Shown: in pieces, positions 30,877 to 38,584 of the stretch
Layout: each line of letters begins with the position of its first letter
How positions within the stretch are numbered: position 1 is the stretch's first letter
Origin: Dehalococcoidia bacterium
Lineage (GTDB): Bacteria; Chloroflexota; Dehalococcoidia; Tepidiformales; Tepidiformaceae
Assembly: GCA_022826585.1 (NCBI GenBank)
Contig: JAJDUR010000116.1
Span: forward strand, 1 to 43,333
Length of the DNA: 43,333 bases
Direction of reading: 5' to 3'
Program-made: the position numbers and the translations under genes
Notes under the pieces: model-generated
What the model saw: only the letters and a program-made list of their open reading frames with translations
The model's database searches: none
What the model was told of the DNA's origin: nothing

Positions 30877-32106
30877 CTAGACGCCGAAGTCCCAGGACAT
30901 GCCGTCGCGGTAGCGGCGGAGGATGTTCTTGGCGATGACGATGCGGTGCACCTCGTCGGGACCGTCGAGGATGCGCAGGGTGCGAGCGCCACGGTACATC
31001 CCCTCCAGGGGCGTGTCCGTGGAGACGCCCTTCGCGCCGTAGACCTGGATGGCGCGGTCGACGACGCGCTCGAAGGCGGCGGGGACGGCGATCTTGATGG
31101 CGGAGATGTCGGTGCGGGCGTTCACGCCGGCGTCGATGCGCTCGGCGCAGTGGATGGTCATGAGGCGGGCGGACTGGATGTCGATGTAGGAATCGGCGAT
31201 GAAGCCCTGGATGAACTGCTTGTCCTGCATGGGGCCGCCGTGGACGTTGCGGGTCATGACGCGCTGCATCATGACGTCGAAGGCGCGCCACATCTGGCCG
31301 ACGGAGTTCATGCAGTGAAAGACGCGGCCGGCGCCGAGGCGGTCCTGGGCGGCCTGGTGGCCGGAGCCCGTGCGCCCGAGCTGGTTGGTGACGGGCACGC
31401 GCACGTTGTCGTACTCGATCTCGCAGTGGTCGCCGTCGTGACCCCAGACGGGGACGCTGCGGATGATGTTGAAGCCGGGGGCGTCGGTGGGAACGATGAT
31501 CTGGGTCATCTTGTCGCGCACGCCGCCCTCGCCGTCCTCCTCCTCGGTGCGGCACATGACGATGGCAAAGGCCGCGCGGTGGGCGCCGGAGGTGAACCAC
31601 TTGCGCCCGCTGATGACCCACTCGTCGCCGTCGCGGGTGGCGCGGGTCTGGATGGAGTAGGGGTCGGAGCCGGGCTGGTCGGGCTCGGTCATGGAGTAGC
31701 AGGAGCGGATCTCGCCACGGATGGAGGGCTCCAGCCACTGCTTCTTCTGCTCCTCGGTGCCGTACTTGATGAGGATGGTCTGGTTGCCCGAGTCGGGAGC
31801 GACGACGCCGAAGAGGGAGTTGGAGAAGGGGCTCCAGGCGAGCACCTCGTTCATGTAGGCGTGGCCGAGGAAGCCGACGCCCATGCCGCCGTACTCGACG
31901 GGCAGGTGCGGCGCCCAGAGACCCTCGGCCTTCACGCGCTCCTGGATGCGCCCGCGCAGCTCGCCCGCCTCGGGGGCGTCGCGCCGGAGGATGTCCTCGT
32001 TGGGGATGATGTCCTCGGTGACGACGGCGGCGGTGCGCTGCCGGATCTCGTTGACCTCGGCGCTCAGGGTGGGGTTGTCGGCGACGGCCAGCGTGGTGGC
32101 TTCCAT
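30877..32106 (-). CDS. acyl-CoA dehydrogenase (ACAD10/11-like)
   Basis: This 409-residue FAD enzyme is of acyl-CoA dehydrogenase fold. Landmarks are YSMTEPDQPGSDP (FAD/substrate-binding loop, usually MTEP), WVISGRKWFTSGAHRA, and GRVFHCMNSVGQMWRAFDVM. The C-terminal YGAKGVSTDTPLEGMYRGARTLRILDGPDEVH (read in part) is characteristic of the ACAD10/11 group, whose members oxidise unusual acyl-CoAs such as 4-hydroxy-acyl or branched chains. The DGPDEVH region carries the acid residue of this subgroup. It has a 51-nt upstream leader region with TACACT and a GAGGAA site. It fits the beta-oxidation-like dehydrogenases in the window. Confidence 0.92.
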   Translation of the reverse strand: MEATTLAVADNPTLSAEVNEIRQRTAAVVTEDIIPNEDILRRDAPEAGELRGRIQERVKAEGLWAPHLPVEYGGMGVGFLGHAYMNEVLAWSPFSNSLFGVVAPDSGNQTILIKYGTEEQKKQWLEPSIRGEIRSCYSMTEPDQPGSDPYSIQTRATRDGDEWVISGRKWFTSGAHRAAFAIVMCRTEEEDGEGGVRDKMTQIIVPTDAPGFNIIRSVPVWGHDGDHCEIEYDNVRVPVTNQLGRTGSGHQAAQDRLGAGRVFHCMNSVGQMWRAFDVMMQRVMTRNVHGGPMQDKQFIQGFIADSYIDIQSARLMTIHCAERIDAGVNARTDISAIKIAVPAAFERVVDRAIQVYGAKGVSTDTPLEGMYRGARTLRILDGPDEVHRIVIAKNILRRYRDGMSWDFGV

Positions 32107-32178
32107 GGCAGGTTCCTCGGGCCCGGAAGGGCGGATGGGCAGTGTAGCGCGACGCTCGTTGGCCGCGAGCGGCGGGGC

Positions 32179-32808
32179 TCAGGCGTGGTGCTCGACCCAG
32201 CGGCCGCGGAACAGCAGCAGGTCGCCCGAGCGCACGGAGACGCGGGCGGGGGAGGTCGCGATCTCGTTGTGGACGCCGTGGGCGCTGAACTCGAGGGTCG
32301 CGTCCTCCAGCTCCCAGCGGAGGCCGCTGGTGGCGACGCCCTCGCAACGGCCGATCGCGACGAGCGAGACGACCGTGCCCTCCGGACCGTCGACCTCGGC
32401 CTCGCCATCGACAAGCTCGATGGCGAAGCGCTCGTCGACCATGCGCACGCGGGCGCGGCGACCGAAGCGCGCGAGCACGCTGAGGTTGGCGAGTGCGTGG
32501 TCGGCGCGACCGCCGCCGCCGCCGATGATGTCGACGGCATCGCAGCCCTCGTCGAGGCAGAGGGCGACGGCCTTCTCCAGGTCGGTGGCGTTGGGGTCGG
32601 CGTTGAGGCGGATGCGGTCGGCGGGGATGGCGTCGCGGGCGTCGCCGATGGAGTCGAGATCGCCCGTAACGACGTCGGGCATGAGGCCAAGGGCGATGGC
32701 GCTGCGGGCGCCGCCGTCGGCAGCGACGACGAGCGCTGCGCCCTCGCGCAGCTCGGCGAGGAGGGCGGCGGAGGGCGGTTCGCCGTTGGCGACGACGAGG
32801 GCGCGCAT
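32179..32808 (-). CDS. thiN: thiamine pyrophosphokinase
   Basis: This 209-residue kinase transfers pyrophosphate from ATP to thiamine. The family signatures are VVAADGGARSA (about 27-37), TGDLDSIGDAR, DPNATDLEKAVA and IIGGGGGRADHALANLSVL, in the usual order. The C-terminal beta-sandwich has the thiamine-site SGLRWELED segment (usually G-L-x-Y/W-x-L). I use the ATG at 32808; a GTG at 32814 would add two residues. On the minus strand, TTGACA (32835-32840) lies upstream with only a weak -10 17 bp away. It is divergent from rimI, with 55 bp between starts. Confidence 0.93.
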   Translation of the reverse strand: MRALVVANGEPPSAALLAELREGAALVVAADGGARSAIALGLMPDVVTGDLDSIGDARDAIPADRIRLNADPNATDLEKAVALCLDEGCDAVDIIGGGGGRADHALANLSVLARFGRRARVRMVDERFAIELVDGEAEVDGPEGTVVSLVAIGRCEGVATSGLRWELEDATLEFSAHGVHNEIATSPARVSVRSGDLLLFRGRWVEHHA

Positions 32809-32851
32809 GGTCACAGGGAACCCGTCGCGGGGAGTGTTGTCAAAGCGGCGC

Positions 32852-32857
32852 TACGAT
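32852..32857 (+). promoter_or_regulatory. leaderless-type -10 (TACGAT) for rimI
   Basis: TACGAT is followed by six bases and the GTG start at 32864. It lies in the 55-bp divergent gap with thiN. No ribosome site is present. Confidence 0.5.
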
Positions 32858-32863
32858 CGGGGC

Positions 32864-33343
32864 GTGAGCGAACCGTTCGTCCTGCGCCCGATGATGGAGG
32901 CCGACCTCGACACGGTGGAGGCGATCGAGGAGGCATCGGACCTGCCCCGGCGCTCGCCGGAAGCGCGACGCGAGGAGCTGGGTGACGAGCGCACGCGGGG
33001 GGTGGTGCTGGAGGCGGGGGGCGCGGTCGTGGGGGTGGGGAGCCTCTGGCTGGCGCCGGATGCGGCGCACATCACATCGCTGGCGGTGGCGGGGGAGGCG
33101 CGGCGGCGGGGTCACGGGCGGCGGCTGGTAACGGCACTGGTGGCGCTGGCGGGGTCGCTGGGGCTGGAGGCGGTCACGCTGGAGGTGCGCGCCTCGAACG
33201 GGGCGGCGCGGGCGCTCTACGCGGGGTGCGGGTTCGAGGAGGTGGGGGAGCGGCGCCGCTACTACGCCGACGGCGAGGACGCGGTCATCATGACGCTCGC
33301 GCTCGATGATGACGGGCGGGCGGGTAGCGCGGCTCGTGGGTAG
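32864..33343 (+). CDS. rimI: ribosomal-protein-alanine N-acetyltransferase (RimI-like)
   Basis: This 159-residue GNAT enzyme has the RimI features. ITSLAVAGEARRRGHGRRLV (V-x-P/A-x-x-R-x-x-G-x-G loop, about 63-82) comes first. VTLEVRASNGAARALYAGCGFEEVG follows, then the RimI-type end RRRYYADGEDAVIMTL. RimI acetylates the N-terminal alanine of ribosomal protein S18. Usual neighbours TsaB, TsaE and TsaD are not here, so another N-terminal or small-molecule substrate is possible. The GTG start is supported by TACGAT 6 nt upstream. A small hypothetical gene follows 10 nt after its TAG stop. Confidence 0.8.
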   Translation: MSEPFVLRPMMEADLDTVEAIEEASDLPRRSPEARREELGDERTRGVVLEAGGAVVGVGSLWLAPDAAHITSLAVAGEARRRGHGRRLVTALVALAGSLGLEAVTLEVRASNGAARALYAGCGFEEVGERRRYYADGEDAVIMTLALDDDGRAGSAARG

Positions 33344-33346
33344 AAT
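33341..33346 (+). promoter_or_regulatory. leaderless-type -10 (TAGAAT) for the small hypothetical gene
   Basis: TAGAAT begins with the rimI stop codon and ends seven bases before the ATG at 33354. No ribosome site fits between. Confidence 0.45.
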
Positions 33347-33353
33347 CCCGCGC

Positions 33354-33665
33354 ATGCCCGCGACCGACGCCGACCGGACCCGCATCGAGGCGCAGATCGC
33401 GCTGATCCCGCGCCTGCGCGGGACGGGCCCGAACCCGTTCGAGTACGACCAGTGGGATGCGCGCACGGTCGAGGTGCTGACGGCGGCATTCGGGGCGGAG
33501 TCGGACGAGGTGGCGCGCTACCAGCGCGACGTGGGGGAAGCGGGCCGGGTGGCGGGCGTGCGCGGCAACGCCGGCAACATGACGCTCAACATCCACGGCA
33601 AGTGGGGCATCCTGGAGCGGTTGGAGCGGGCGGAGTCGCTGCTGCGGGAGCTGGCGGCGGGGTAG
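33354..33665 (+). CDS. hypothetical protein
   Basis: This 103-residue protein is soluble and mostly helical. DADRTRIEAQIALIPRLRG comes first. A variable middle holds FGAESDEVARYQRDVGEAGRVAG, and the end is WGILERLERAESLLRELAAG. I do not recognise a family. The ATG at 33354 is preferred because family-like sequence begins there and a TAGAAT box lies 7 nt upstream. The frame also runs open through the end of rimI. It converges on the repeat-protein regulator, with stops 4 bp apart. Confidence 0.6.
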   Translation: MPATDADRTRIEAQIALIPRLRGTGPNPFEYDQWDARTVEVLTAAFGAESDEVARYQRDVGEAGRVAGVRGNAGNMTLNIHGKWGILERLERAESLLRELAAG

Positions 33666-33669
33666 GGGC

Positions 33670-36456
33670 TCAGCGGAGCACCGCGGGCACATCCGGACCG
33701 CCCCAACAGGCGATCTCGCCCGACTCGCGGATCGCGCAGGTGTGCCAGATGCCCGCACGCACCGTGACGTACTCCCCCGCGGGTGCATCGGCCTGCCCCC
33801 ACTCGTTGTTCCCCCAGCAGGTGATCTCGCCCGACTCGCGGATCGCGCATGCATGGCCGATTCCCAGATGCAACGCTCGGAACTTGCCGAGCGGCGGTTC
33901 CGTCAGGTCGCTTTCCTGCCTGAGTCCTCCGAACCAAAGGCTGGTTCCGCTCCCCCAGCAGTCGATCTCCCCCGATTCGCGTATCGCGCACGTGTAGTGG
34001 GCACCAGCGTCCAGCAGCCTGTACCTGCCCTGAGGGGCGTCGGTTTCGCCGTAGCGGTTGCCCCCCCAGCAAGCGATCTGACCCGACTCGCGTATCGCGC
34101 AGGTGTGGAAGGCGCCGACGCTGACCGAGCGGTACTGGCCGGGTGGCGCCTCAATCTGGCCATGGTCGATGTCGCCTTCGTTGTAGACGTACTGGGAACA
34201 GTCAATGTCGTTGCAGTAGTACGCGTTCAGGTCTCCCCAGCAATCGATCTCCCCGGACTCCCGCACCGCACAGGCGTGGTAGCTTTCGGCGCTCAGCGAC
34301 TGGTACCTCCCACTGGGGGGATCCGGCAGGTCGGACGAGTCGTTCCAGCAGACGATCTCCTCCGACTCGTCGATGGCGCAGGAGCCACTGAGCGACCGGT
34401 ACCGCCCCGGAGGAGGCTCCGACCCGCGGTAGAGTGAGCCCCCCCAGCAAGCGACCTCGCCGGAATCTCGTATCGCACAGACTCCGGCGCTGCCCAGCGA
34501 GCGGTAGGTGCCCGATGGCGGGCTCACCCAAGCAGTCCCCCAGTCTGCGGTGTACCCCCAACAGGTCACGCCTCCAGACTCCTCGAGAATTGCGCACGTA
34601 TGCCACTTCGTCGCAACCACCGAGCTGTAGGTGCCCGCAGGCGCATCTGTCTGGCCCTGGCTGTTCCCCCCCCAGCACTCGAGCTGTCCCGTGTCCCGCA
34701 ATGCACATTTGTGCTCGTACCCAAGGCTCACGGAGCGGAACGTGCCTGGCGGTACGTCCTGGTCCTGATCCTGGTCGTAGCTGTCACGCCAGCACACCAG
34801 CTCGCCAGACTCCCGCACAGCGCAAGTGGAGCCCCAGCCCACGCCTACCGAGCGGAACTTGCCCTGAGGCACGTTGAACTGCCCGTAGTCGCCCACCCAG
34901 CAGTTGATCTCACCCGACTCGCGCAGAGCGCAAGCGTGACGGTCGCCCACGCTCAGCGAGCGGTACGGCCCGGAGGGAGCATCCCCCGCGAACTGATCGC
35001 CCCAACACACGACTTCACCGGAGTCCTGGATGGCGCAGGCGTGGTGTGCACCAGCGCTGACATCAAGGTACGTACCCGGTGGCGCCCCGGCCGGCCCCCT
35101 GTAGTCATACCCCCAGCAATGGACCTCGCCCGACTCGCGCAGGGCGCAGGTATCCCTATTGCCCGTGCTCAGGGACCGGAATTTTCCCGGAGGAGCCTCC
35201 GTCTCGCCCCAGCCGCTGTCGCGGCCCCAGCAGTCGATTTCCCCCGACTCCCGCAGCGCGCACGCGAGCGTATCGCCCGTGCTCACAGCGCGGTACTTCC
35301 CGGAAGGCGGGTCCGTCATGCCGAATTCGTTGTCTCCCCAGCAGTCGATTTCGCCCGACTCCCGCACCCCACACGCGTAGCTGAAGCCCACGCCTACGGA
35401 GCGGAAAGGGCCCGGGGGCGGAGCTTCCCGGCTTGCGCCCCAGCAGTCGATCTCCCCCGACTCGCGTGTCGCGCACGCGTAGACACTCGCAACGCTTACC
35501 GACCGGTACACGCCCTCCGGGGGTTCGGTCCGGCCGTGGGAGTCGTTCCCCCAGCACACAAGCTCACCGGACTCGCGGATCGCACAGGCGAGTTCCCCGC
35601 TCACACTCAGCGCGTGATAGGTTCCCGCCGGGACCTCCGCCAGTCCCCACTGGTTCTTGCCCCAGCAGTCGATCTCCCCCGACTCCCGTATCCCGCAGGT
35701 GAAGTCGTCGCCCGCCTGAAGCGAGCGGAAGGGGCCCGGCGGCACCTCGGTGCGTTGGTAGCCATGTCCCCAGCACGTGAGTTCCCCCGACTCTCGTAGA
35801 GCGCACGCGAAGTCGCTCCCCACGCCAATCGCGCGGTACGTTCCCGGAGGCGCATCCAGCTCACCGTAGTACTGATCTCCGCCTCCGCAGACGATCTCAC
35901 CCGACTCCCGTATCCCGCAGACAAAGGACCACTGGCCGTCGGCGGTGCGATAGCGCCCCGGGGGCAGGGGTGACTCGTTCACCGCGACGCTCCAGCAGAT
36001 CAGCGCGCCAGACGCCCGCACGGCGCACATTCCCTCCCCGGCCCGGAACAACTGCACGGCGGGGTCGCGCTCGTCGGCGAGCGGGGCGGGCAAGGTGGGC
36101 TCAGGCTCCTCGTCGCCGCCGCCGAGGAGGAGGACCAGGACCACGACCAGGACGACCGCCGCCAGCAGCGCGGAGACGCCCGCTGCGAGACGTCCCAGGG
36201 AGAACAGCGAAGCGGGAATGGACAGACGGAACAGACGGCGTCGCCCCGGCTGCCAGGCGGCGAGGGCGTGGCGATCGGGGAGGTCGAGTTTCCCGAGCAT
36301 GTTCGAGACGTGGTACTTGACGGCGTCGGGACTGACGCCGAGGCGAACGGCGATCTCGGCGTTGGTGCCGCCCTCCCGCAGCTCGTCGAGGACGCGCTGC
36401 TCGGCTGGGGTGAGGAGGTCGGGGTGGGGCGGGCGGCCACGCCCACGTCGCGTCAT
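33670..36456 (-). CDS. membrane-anchored LuxR-type HTH regulator with 21 RCC1-like repeats
   Basis: This 928-residue protein has three parts. Residues 14-72 form a LuxR/GerE helix-turn-helix: LLTPAEQRVLDELREGGTNAEIAVRLGVSPDAVKYHVSNML (read in part). Residues about 88-112 are one strong transmembrane helix, with arginines before it and an acidic DEEPEP stretch after it. This gives a cytoplasmic HTH and an exported C-terminus. From residue 144 there are 21 repeats of about 37 residues, each with C-A-[IVL]-R-E-S-G-E-[IVL]-x-C-W-G. They resemble RCC1_2 beta-propeller blades, with a possible disulfide per blade. There is no sensor kinase, so it may act as a one-component membrane regulator. Its ATG has TAGGCT 6 nt upstream. 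A lipoprotein with the same repeats is encoded just upstream. Confidence 0.85.
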   Translation of the reverse strand: MTRRGRGRPPHPDLLTPAEQRVLDELREGGTNAEIAVRLGVSPDAVKYHVSNMLGKLDLPDRHALAAWQPGRRRLFRLSIPASLFSLGRLAAGVSALLAAVVLVVVLVLLLGGGDEEPEPTLPAPLADERDPAVQLFRAGEGMCAVRASGALICWSVAVNESPLPPGRYRTADGQWSFVCGIRESGEIVCGGGDQYYGELDAPPGTYRAIGVGSDFACALRESGELTCWGHGYQRTEVPPGPFRSLQAGDDFTCGIRESGEIDCWGKNQWGLAEVPAGTYHALSVSGELACAIRESGELVCWGNDSHGRTEPPEGVYRSVSVASVYACATRESGEIDCWGASREAPPPGPFRSVGVGFSYACGVRESGEIDCWGDNEFGMTDPPSGKYRAVSTGDTLACALRESGEIDCWGRDSGWGETEAPPGKFRSLSTGNRDTCALRESGEVHCWGYDYRGPAGAPPGTYLDVSAGAHHACAIQDSGEVVCWGDQFAGDAPSGPYRSLSVGDRHACALRESGEINCWVGDYGQFNVPQGKFRSVGVGWGSTCAVRESGELVCWRDSYDQDQDQDVPPGTFRSVSLGYEHKCALRDTGQLECWGGNSQGQTDAPAGTYSSVVATKWHTCAILEESGGVTCWGYTADWGTAWVSPPSGTYRSLGSAGVCAIRDSGEVACWGGSLYRGSEPPPGRYRSLSGSCAIDESEEIVCWNDSSDLPDPPSGRYQSLSAESYHACAVRESGEIDCWGDLNAYYCNDIDCSQYVYNEGDIDHGQIEAPPGQYRSVSVGAFHTCAIRESGQIACWGGNRYGETDAPQGRYRLLDAGAHYTCAIRESGEIDCWGSGTSLWFGGLRQESDLTEPPLGKFRALHLGIGHACAIRESGEITCWGNNEWGQADAPAGEYVTVRAGIWHTCAIRESGEIACWGGPDVPAVLR
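33690..36027 (-). repeat. 21 tandem RCC1-like coding repeats (about 111 bp period)
   Basis: The repeats code for the exported part of the HTH regulator. The conserved unit is C-x9-C-W-G, then about 24 variable residues ending in PPG-x-[YF]-R-[SA]-[VL]-[SG]-x-G. Unit 17 is enlarged by about 20 residues with two extra cysteines (34165-34235). Units 6, 15 and 16 are short. Divergence between units is high, so the array is old and not a recent slippage product. Confidence 0.85.
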
Positions 36457-36462
36457 GGGGCC

Positions 36463-36468
36463 AGCCTA
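36463..36468 (-). promoter_or_regulatory. leaderless-type -10 (TAGGCT) for the HTH-repeat regulator
   Basis: TAGGCT on the minus strand is followed by six bases and the ATG at 36456. This suggests the regulator can be made independently of the lipoprotein gene, whose stop lies 99 bp upstream. Confidence 0.45.
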
Positions 36469-36555
36469 GAGGGGTACGCCGCGATTTTCCCTACCCGAGG
36501 TCAGGACGGGGGACCGGTTGCTACGAGAGCCGACGGCGCAGGGGGCGGGGCTCAC

Positions 36556-38493
36556 CTACTCCTTGACAACGAGGTCGTGGGGCCTGGTCCGGAAGCTTGA
36601 GGGGTAGGTGTTTGCCCAGCAGGCGAGACCGCCGGCCTCGGGCAGGACGCACATCGTTCGGAAACCCAGGCTGACCGCGCGGTACCTCCCGGGCGGCTCC
36701 GACCGCAGCCAGTCCGGCATGGCTCCCCAGCAGTCGAGCTCGCCGGACTCCCGCGCGGCGCAACTGAAGCTGTTCCACCCCGCGCTGACCGAGCGGTACC
36801 TGCCCGGTGGCGGGTCCGACTGGCCGTCCGCGTTGTCGCCCCAGCAAGCGATCTCGCCCGCGTCGTCCAGTGCACAGGTGTGGGTGGCGCCCGCACTCAA
36901 GGAGCGGTAGCTCCCATCGGGCGCATCGATCCGGCCGTTGTCGCCCCCGCCCCAGCAGTCGATCTCCCCGGACTCCCGCAGGGCGCAGGTGTGCGTGCCG
37001 CCCGCACTGACGGAGCGGTACCGCCTCGCCGGGGCATCGGCCTGACCGTGCTCGTTATTCCCCCAGCAATCGACTTCGCCTGACTCGCGCACGGCGCAGC
37101 CGTGGTCGAATCCCAACCCCAGCGCCTGGTAGGGGCCGTTTTCCGCTCCGGTATGGAAGTCCAGCAGGTCGCTCGATCCCCAGCAGTCGATCTCCCCGGA
37201 TGTCAGCACGCCGCAAGCGACGCCCACGCCGAAGGCCGTGCTCCGGATCTTGGCGACACTCACCGCCCGGTACTGGTGCGCTTCGCCACGTCCGGCGACG
37301 GATCCCCAGCAGCCCGCCTCGTTCGACTCGAGGAGGCCACACCCGCCTTGCTGCCCCGAGTGGACGGAGCGAAAGGCGAGGGGTTCGACGGCGCCCCAAT
37401 CGTTCCTTCCCCAGCACTCCAGCTCGCCCGACTCCCGTACGCCACAGGTGTAGTACGTCCCGACACGCACGGCCCGGAAGCGGCCCTCGGGAGCGTCGGA
37501 CTGGCCGGCTTCGTTGTTGCCCCAGCAGGCCACGTCGCCCGACTCCCGCACGCCGCACGTGTGAATCTGGCCCGCACTCACCGACGTGAAACTGCCCGGC
37601 GGAGCATCGGCCTGACCAAACTCGTTGTCTCCCCAGCACGCGACCTCCCCGGACTCCCGAATGGCGCACGCGTGGAGGTTCCGTGCCACAGCCTTGAATC
37701 CGGCATCCACCGAAGTGAACCGGCCTTCCGGAGCCTCGACCAGGTGTTCGAAGTGAGGAGACCCTGCTCCCCAGCACACGAGTTCCCCGGACTCACCGAT
37801 GGCGCAGGCGTGAACGGCGCCTGCGCTCAGGGCACGATACCGCCTGTCGGGAACCTCGAGCTGGTCGTAACCGTTCGAGCCCCAGCAGGCAACCTCGCCT
37901 GAGTCGTGCAGCGCGCAGCTGTGAACGTGACCGACACTGATGGAGCGGTAGGCCCCGGCGGGGGCGTCCGCTTCACCGTCCTCGTTGGGCCCGCCCCAGC
38001 ACACCACCTCCCCCGAGTCCCGGAGCGCACAGGCGTGCTCGTACCCGACACTGACGGATCGGAAGGTCCCCTCCGGGGGGTCCACCAGACCGGCAACGTT
38101 CATGCCCCAGCAGGCGAGCTCGCCCGAAGCGTCGATCGCGCAGGCGCCAAAGGGACCGAGTTGCAGCACAACTTCTTCGAAGGGCACCGGCGGCCGGTCC
38201 TCCGTGGCGCTCGTCGCCGAGGGCGTGGGCGTTGCGGAGACCGGCGTTGCCTCCGCGGTAGAGGTGACTGTCGCGGGAGGGGCAGGGGGCGTGGGCGTCG
38301 GGGTGGCCCCAGGGGTCACCTCACGCCCCGCCTCGCCCTGGGGAGACGTGCCGGTGGGAACGGCGGTCCCAGCGGTGGGCTGGGGAGCCTCGGGGGGCGG
38401 CGCAGTCGTCTCTCCGCCTCCGCAGGCGGCCAATGCCAGGAGGGCCAGGGAAAAGGCCGCGAGCAAGGCGAGCTGGGTCGGGGTCCGCGACAC
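36556..38493 (-). CDS. exported lipoprotein with 14 RCC1-like repeats
   Basis: This 645-residue protein begins with a signal peptide and the lipobox LALAAC (C24), so it should be lipid-anchored outside the membrane. A flexible Pro/Thr/Ser-rich linker of about 80 residues follows (for example PGATPTPTPPAPP). From residue 118 there are 14 repeats of C-A-[IVL]-x-x-S-G-E-[IVL]-x-C-W-G at about 37 residues. They are of the same type as in the HTH regulator encoded downstream. RCC1-like propellers bind proteins, lipids or other ligands; no ligand is known for this version. The GTG start has TAGGGT 6 nt upstream. Shared repeats and adjacency suggest a sensor pair, which is inference. Confidence 0.85.
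   Translation of the reverse strand: MSRTPTQLALLAAFSLALLALAACGGGETTAPPPEAPQPTAGTAVPTGTSPQGEAGREVTPGATPTPTPPAPPATVTSTAEATPVSATPTPSATSATEDRPPVPFEEVVLQLGPFGACAIDASGELACWGMNVAGLVDPPEGTFRSVSVGYEHACALRDSGEVVCWGGPNEDGEADAPAGAYRSISVGHVHSCALHDSGEVACWGSNGYDQLEVPDRRYRALSAGAVHACAIGESGELVCWGAGSPHFEHLVEAPEGRFTSVDAGFKAVARNLHACAIRESGEVACWGDNEFGQADAPPGSFTSVSAGQIHTCGVRESGDVACWGNNEAGQSDAPEGRFRAVRVGTYYTCGVRESGELECWGRNDWGAVEPLAFRSVHSGQQGGCGLLESNEAGCWGSVAGRGEAHQYRAVSVAKIRSTAFGVGVACGVLTSGEIDCWGSSDLLDFHTGAENGPYQALGLGFDHGCAVRESGEVDCWGNNEHGQADAPARRYRSVSAGGTHTCALRESGEIDCWGGGDNGRIDAPDGSYRSLSAGATHTCALDDAGEIACWGDNADGQSDPPPGRYRSVSAGWNSFSCAARESGELDCWGAMPDWLRSEPPGRYRAVSLGFRTMCVLPEAGGLACWANTYPSSFRTRPHDLVVKE
36565..38142 (-). 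repeat. 14 tandem RCC1-like coding repeats (about 111 bp period)
   Basis: These code for the repeat domain of the lipoprotein. The unit is the same as in the neighbouring gene: C-x9-C-W-G-x2-N-x2-G-Q-x-D-A-P-x-G-x-[YF]-R-[SA]-[VL]-S-x-G. Units 4, 8 and 9 carry short insertions, and unit 14 is degenerate (CVLPEAGGLACWA). Confidence 0.85.
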
Positions 38494-38499
38494 GGGGGC

Positions 38500-38505
38500 A
38501 CCCTA
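38500..38505 (-). promoter_or_regulatory. leaderless-type -10 (TAGGGT) for the repeat lipoprotein
   Basis: TAGGGT on the minus strand is followed by six bases and the GTG at 38493. No ribosome site fits between. It lies in the 143-bp divergent gap shared with gyrA. Confidence 0.4.
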
Positions 38506-38584
38506 CCATCGGGGCGGGGCGAATTACGCCATCCCCCCCGGTAAGGATCGGCCCCAAGTCCCCGCCCCGTAGCCCCGGAATTGG

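Noticed and set aside
30122-32347. A 741-codon minus-strand open frame across the ACAD gene and the island end
   Set aside because: The product is low-complexity Arg/Pro/His. It overlaps a clear acyl-CoA dehydrogenase in another frame and crosses the ParB-like gene.
30370-32985. An 871-codon plus-strand open frame
   Set aside because: Only the first 20 or so codons have meaning (the hydrolase remnant). The rest is the antisense of the ACAD and thiN genes.
33690-38142. Possible CRISPR or DNA-level satellite because of about 111-bp periodicity
   Set aside because: The period is a multiple of three, the conserved part follows codons (C-x9-C-W-G), and the DNA units are diverged. It is a protein repeat.
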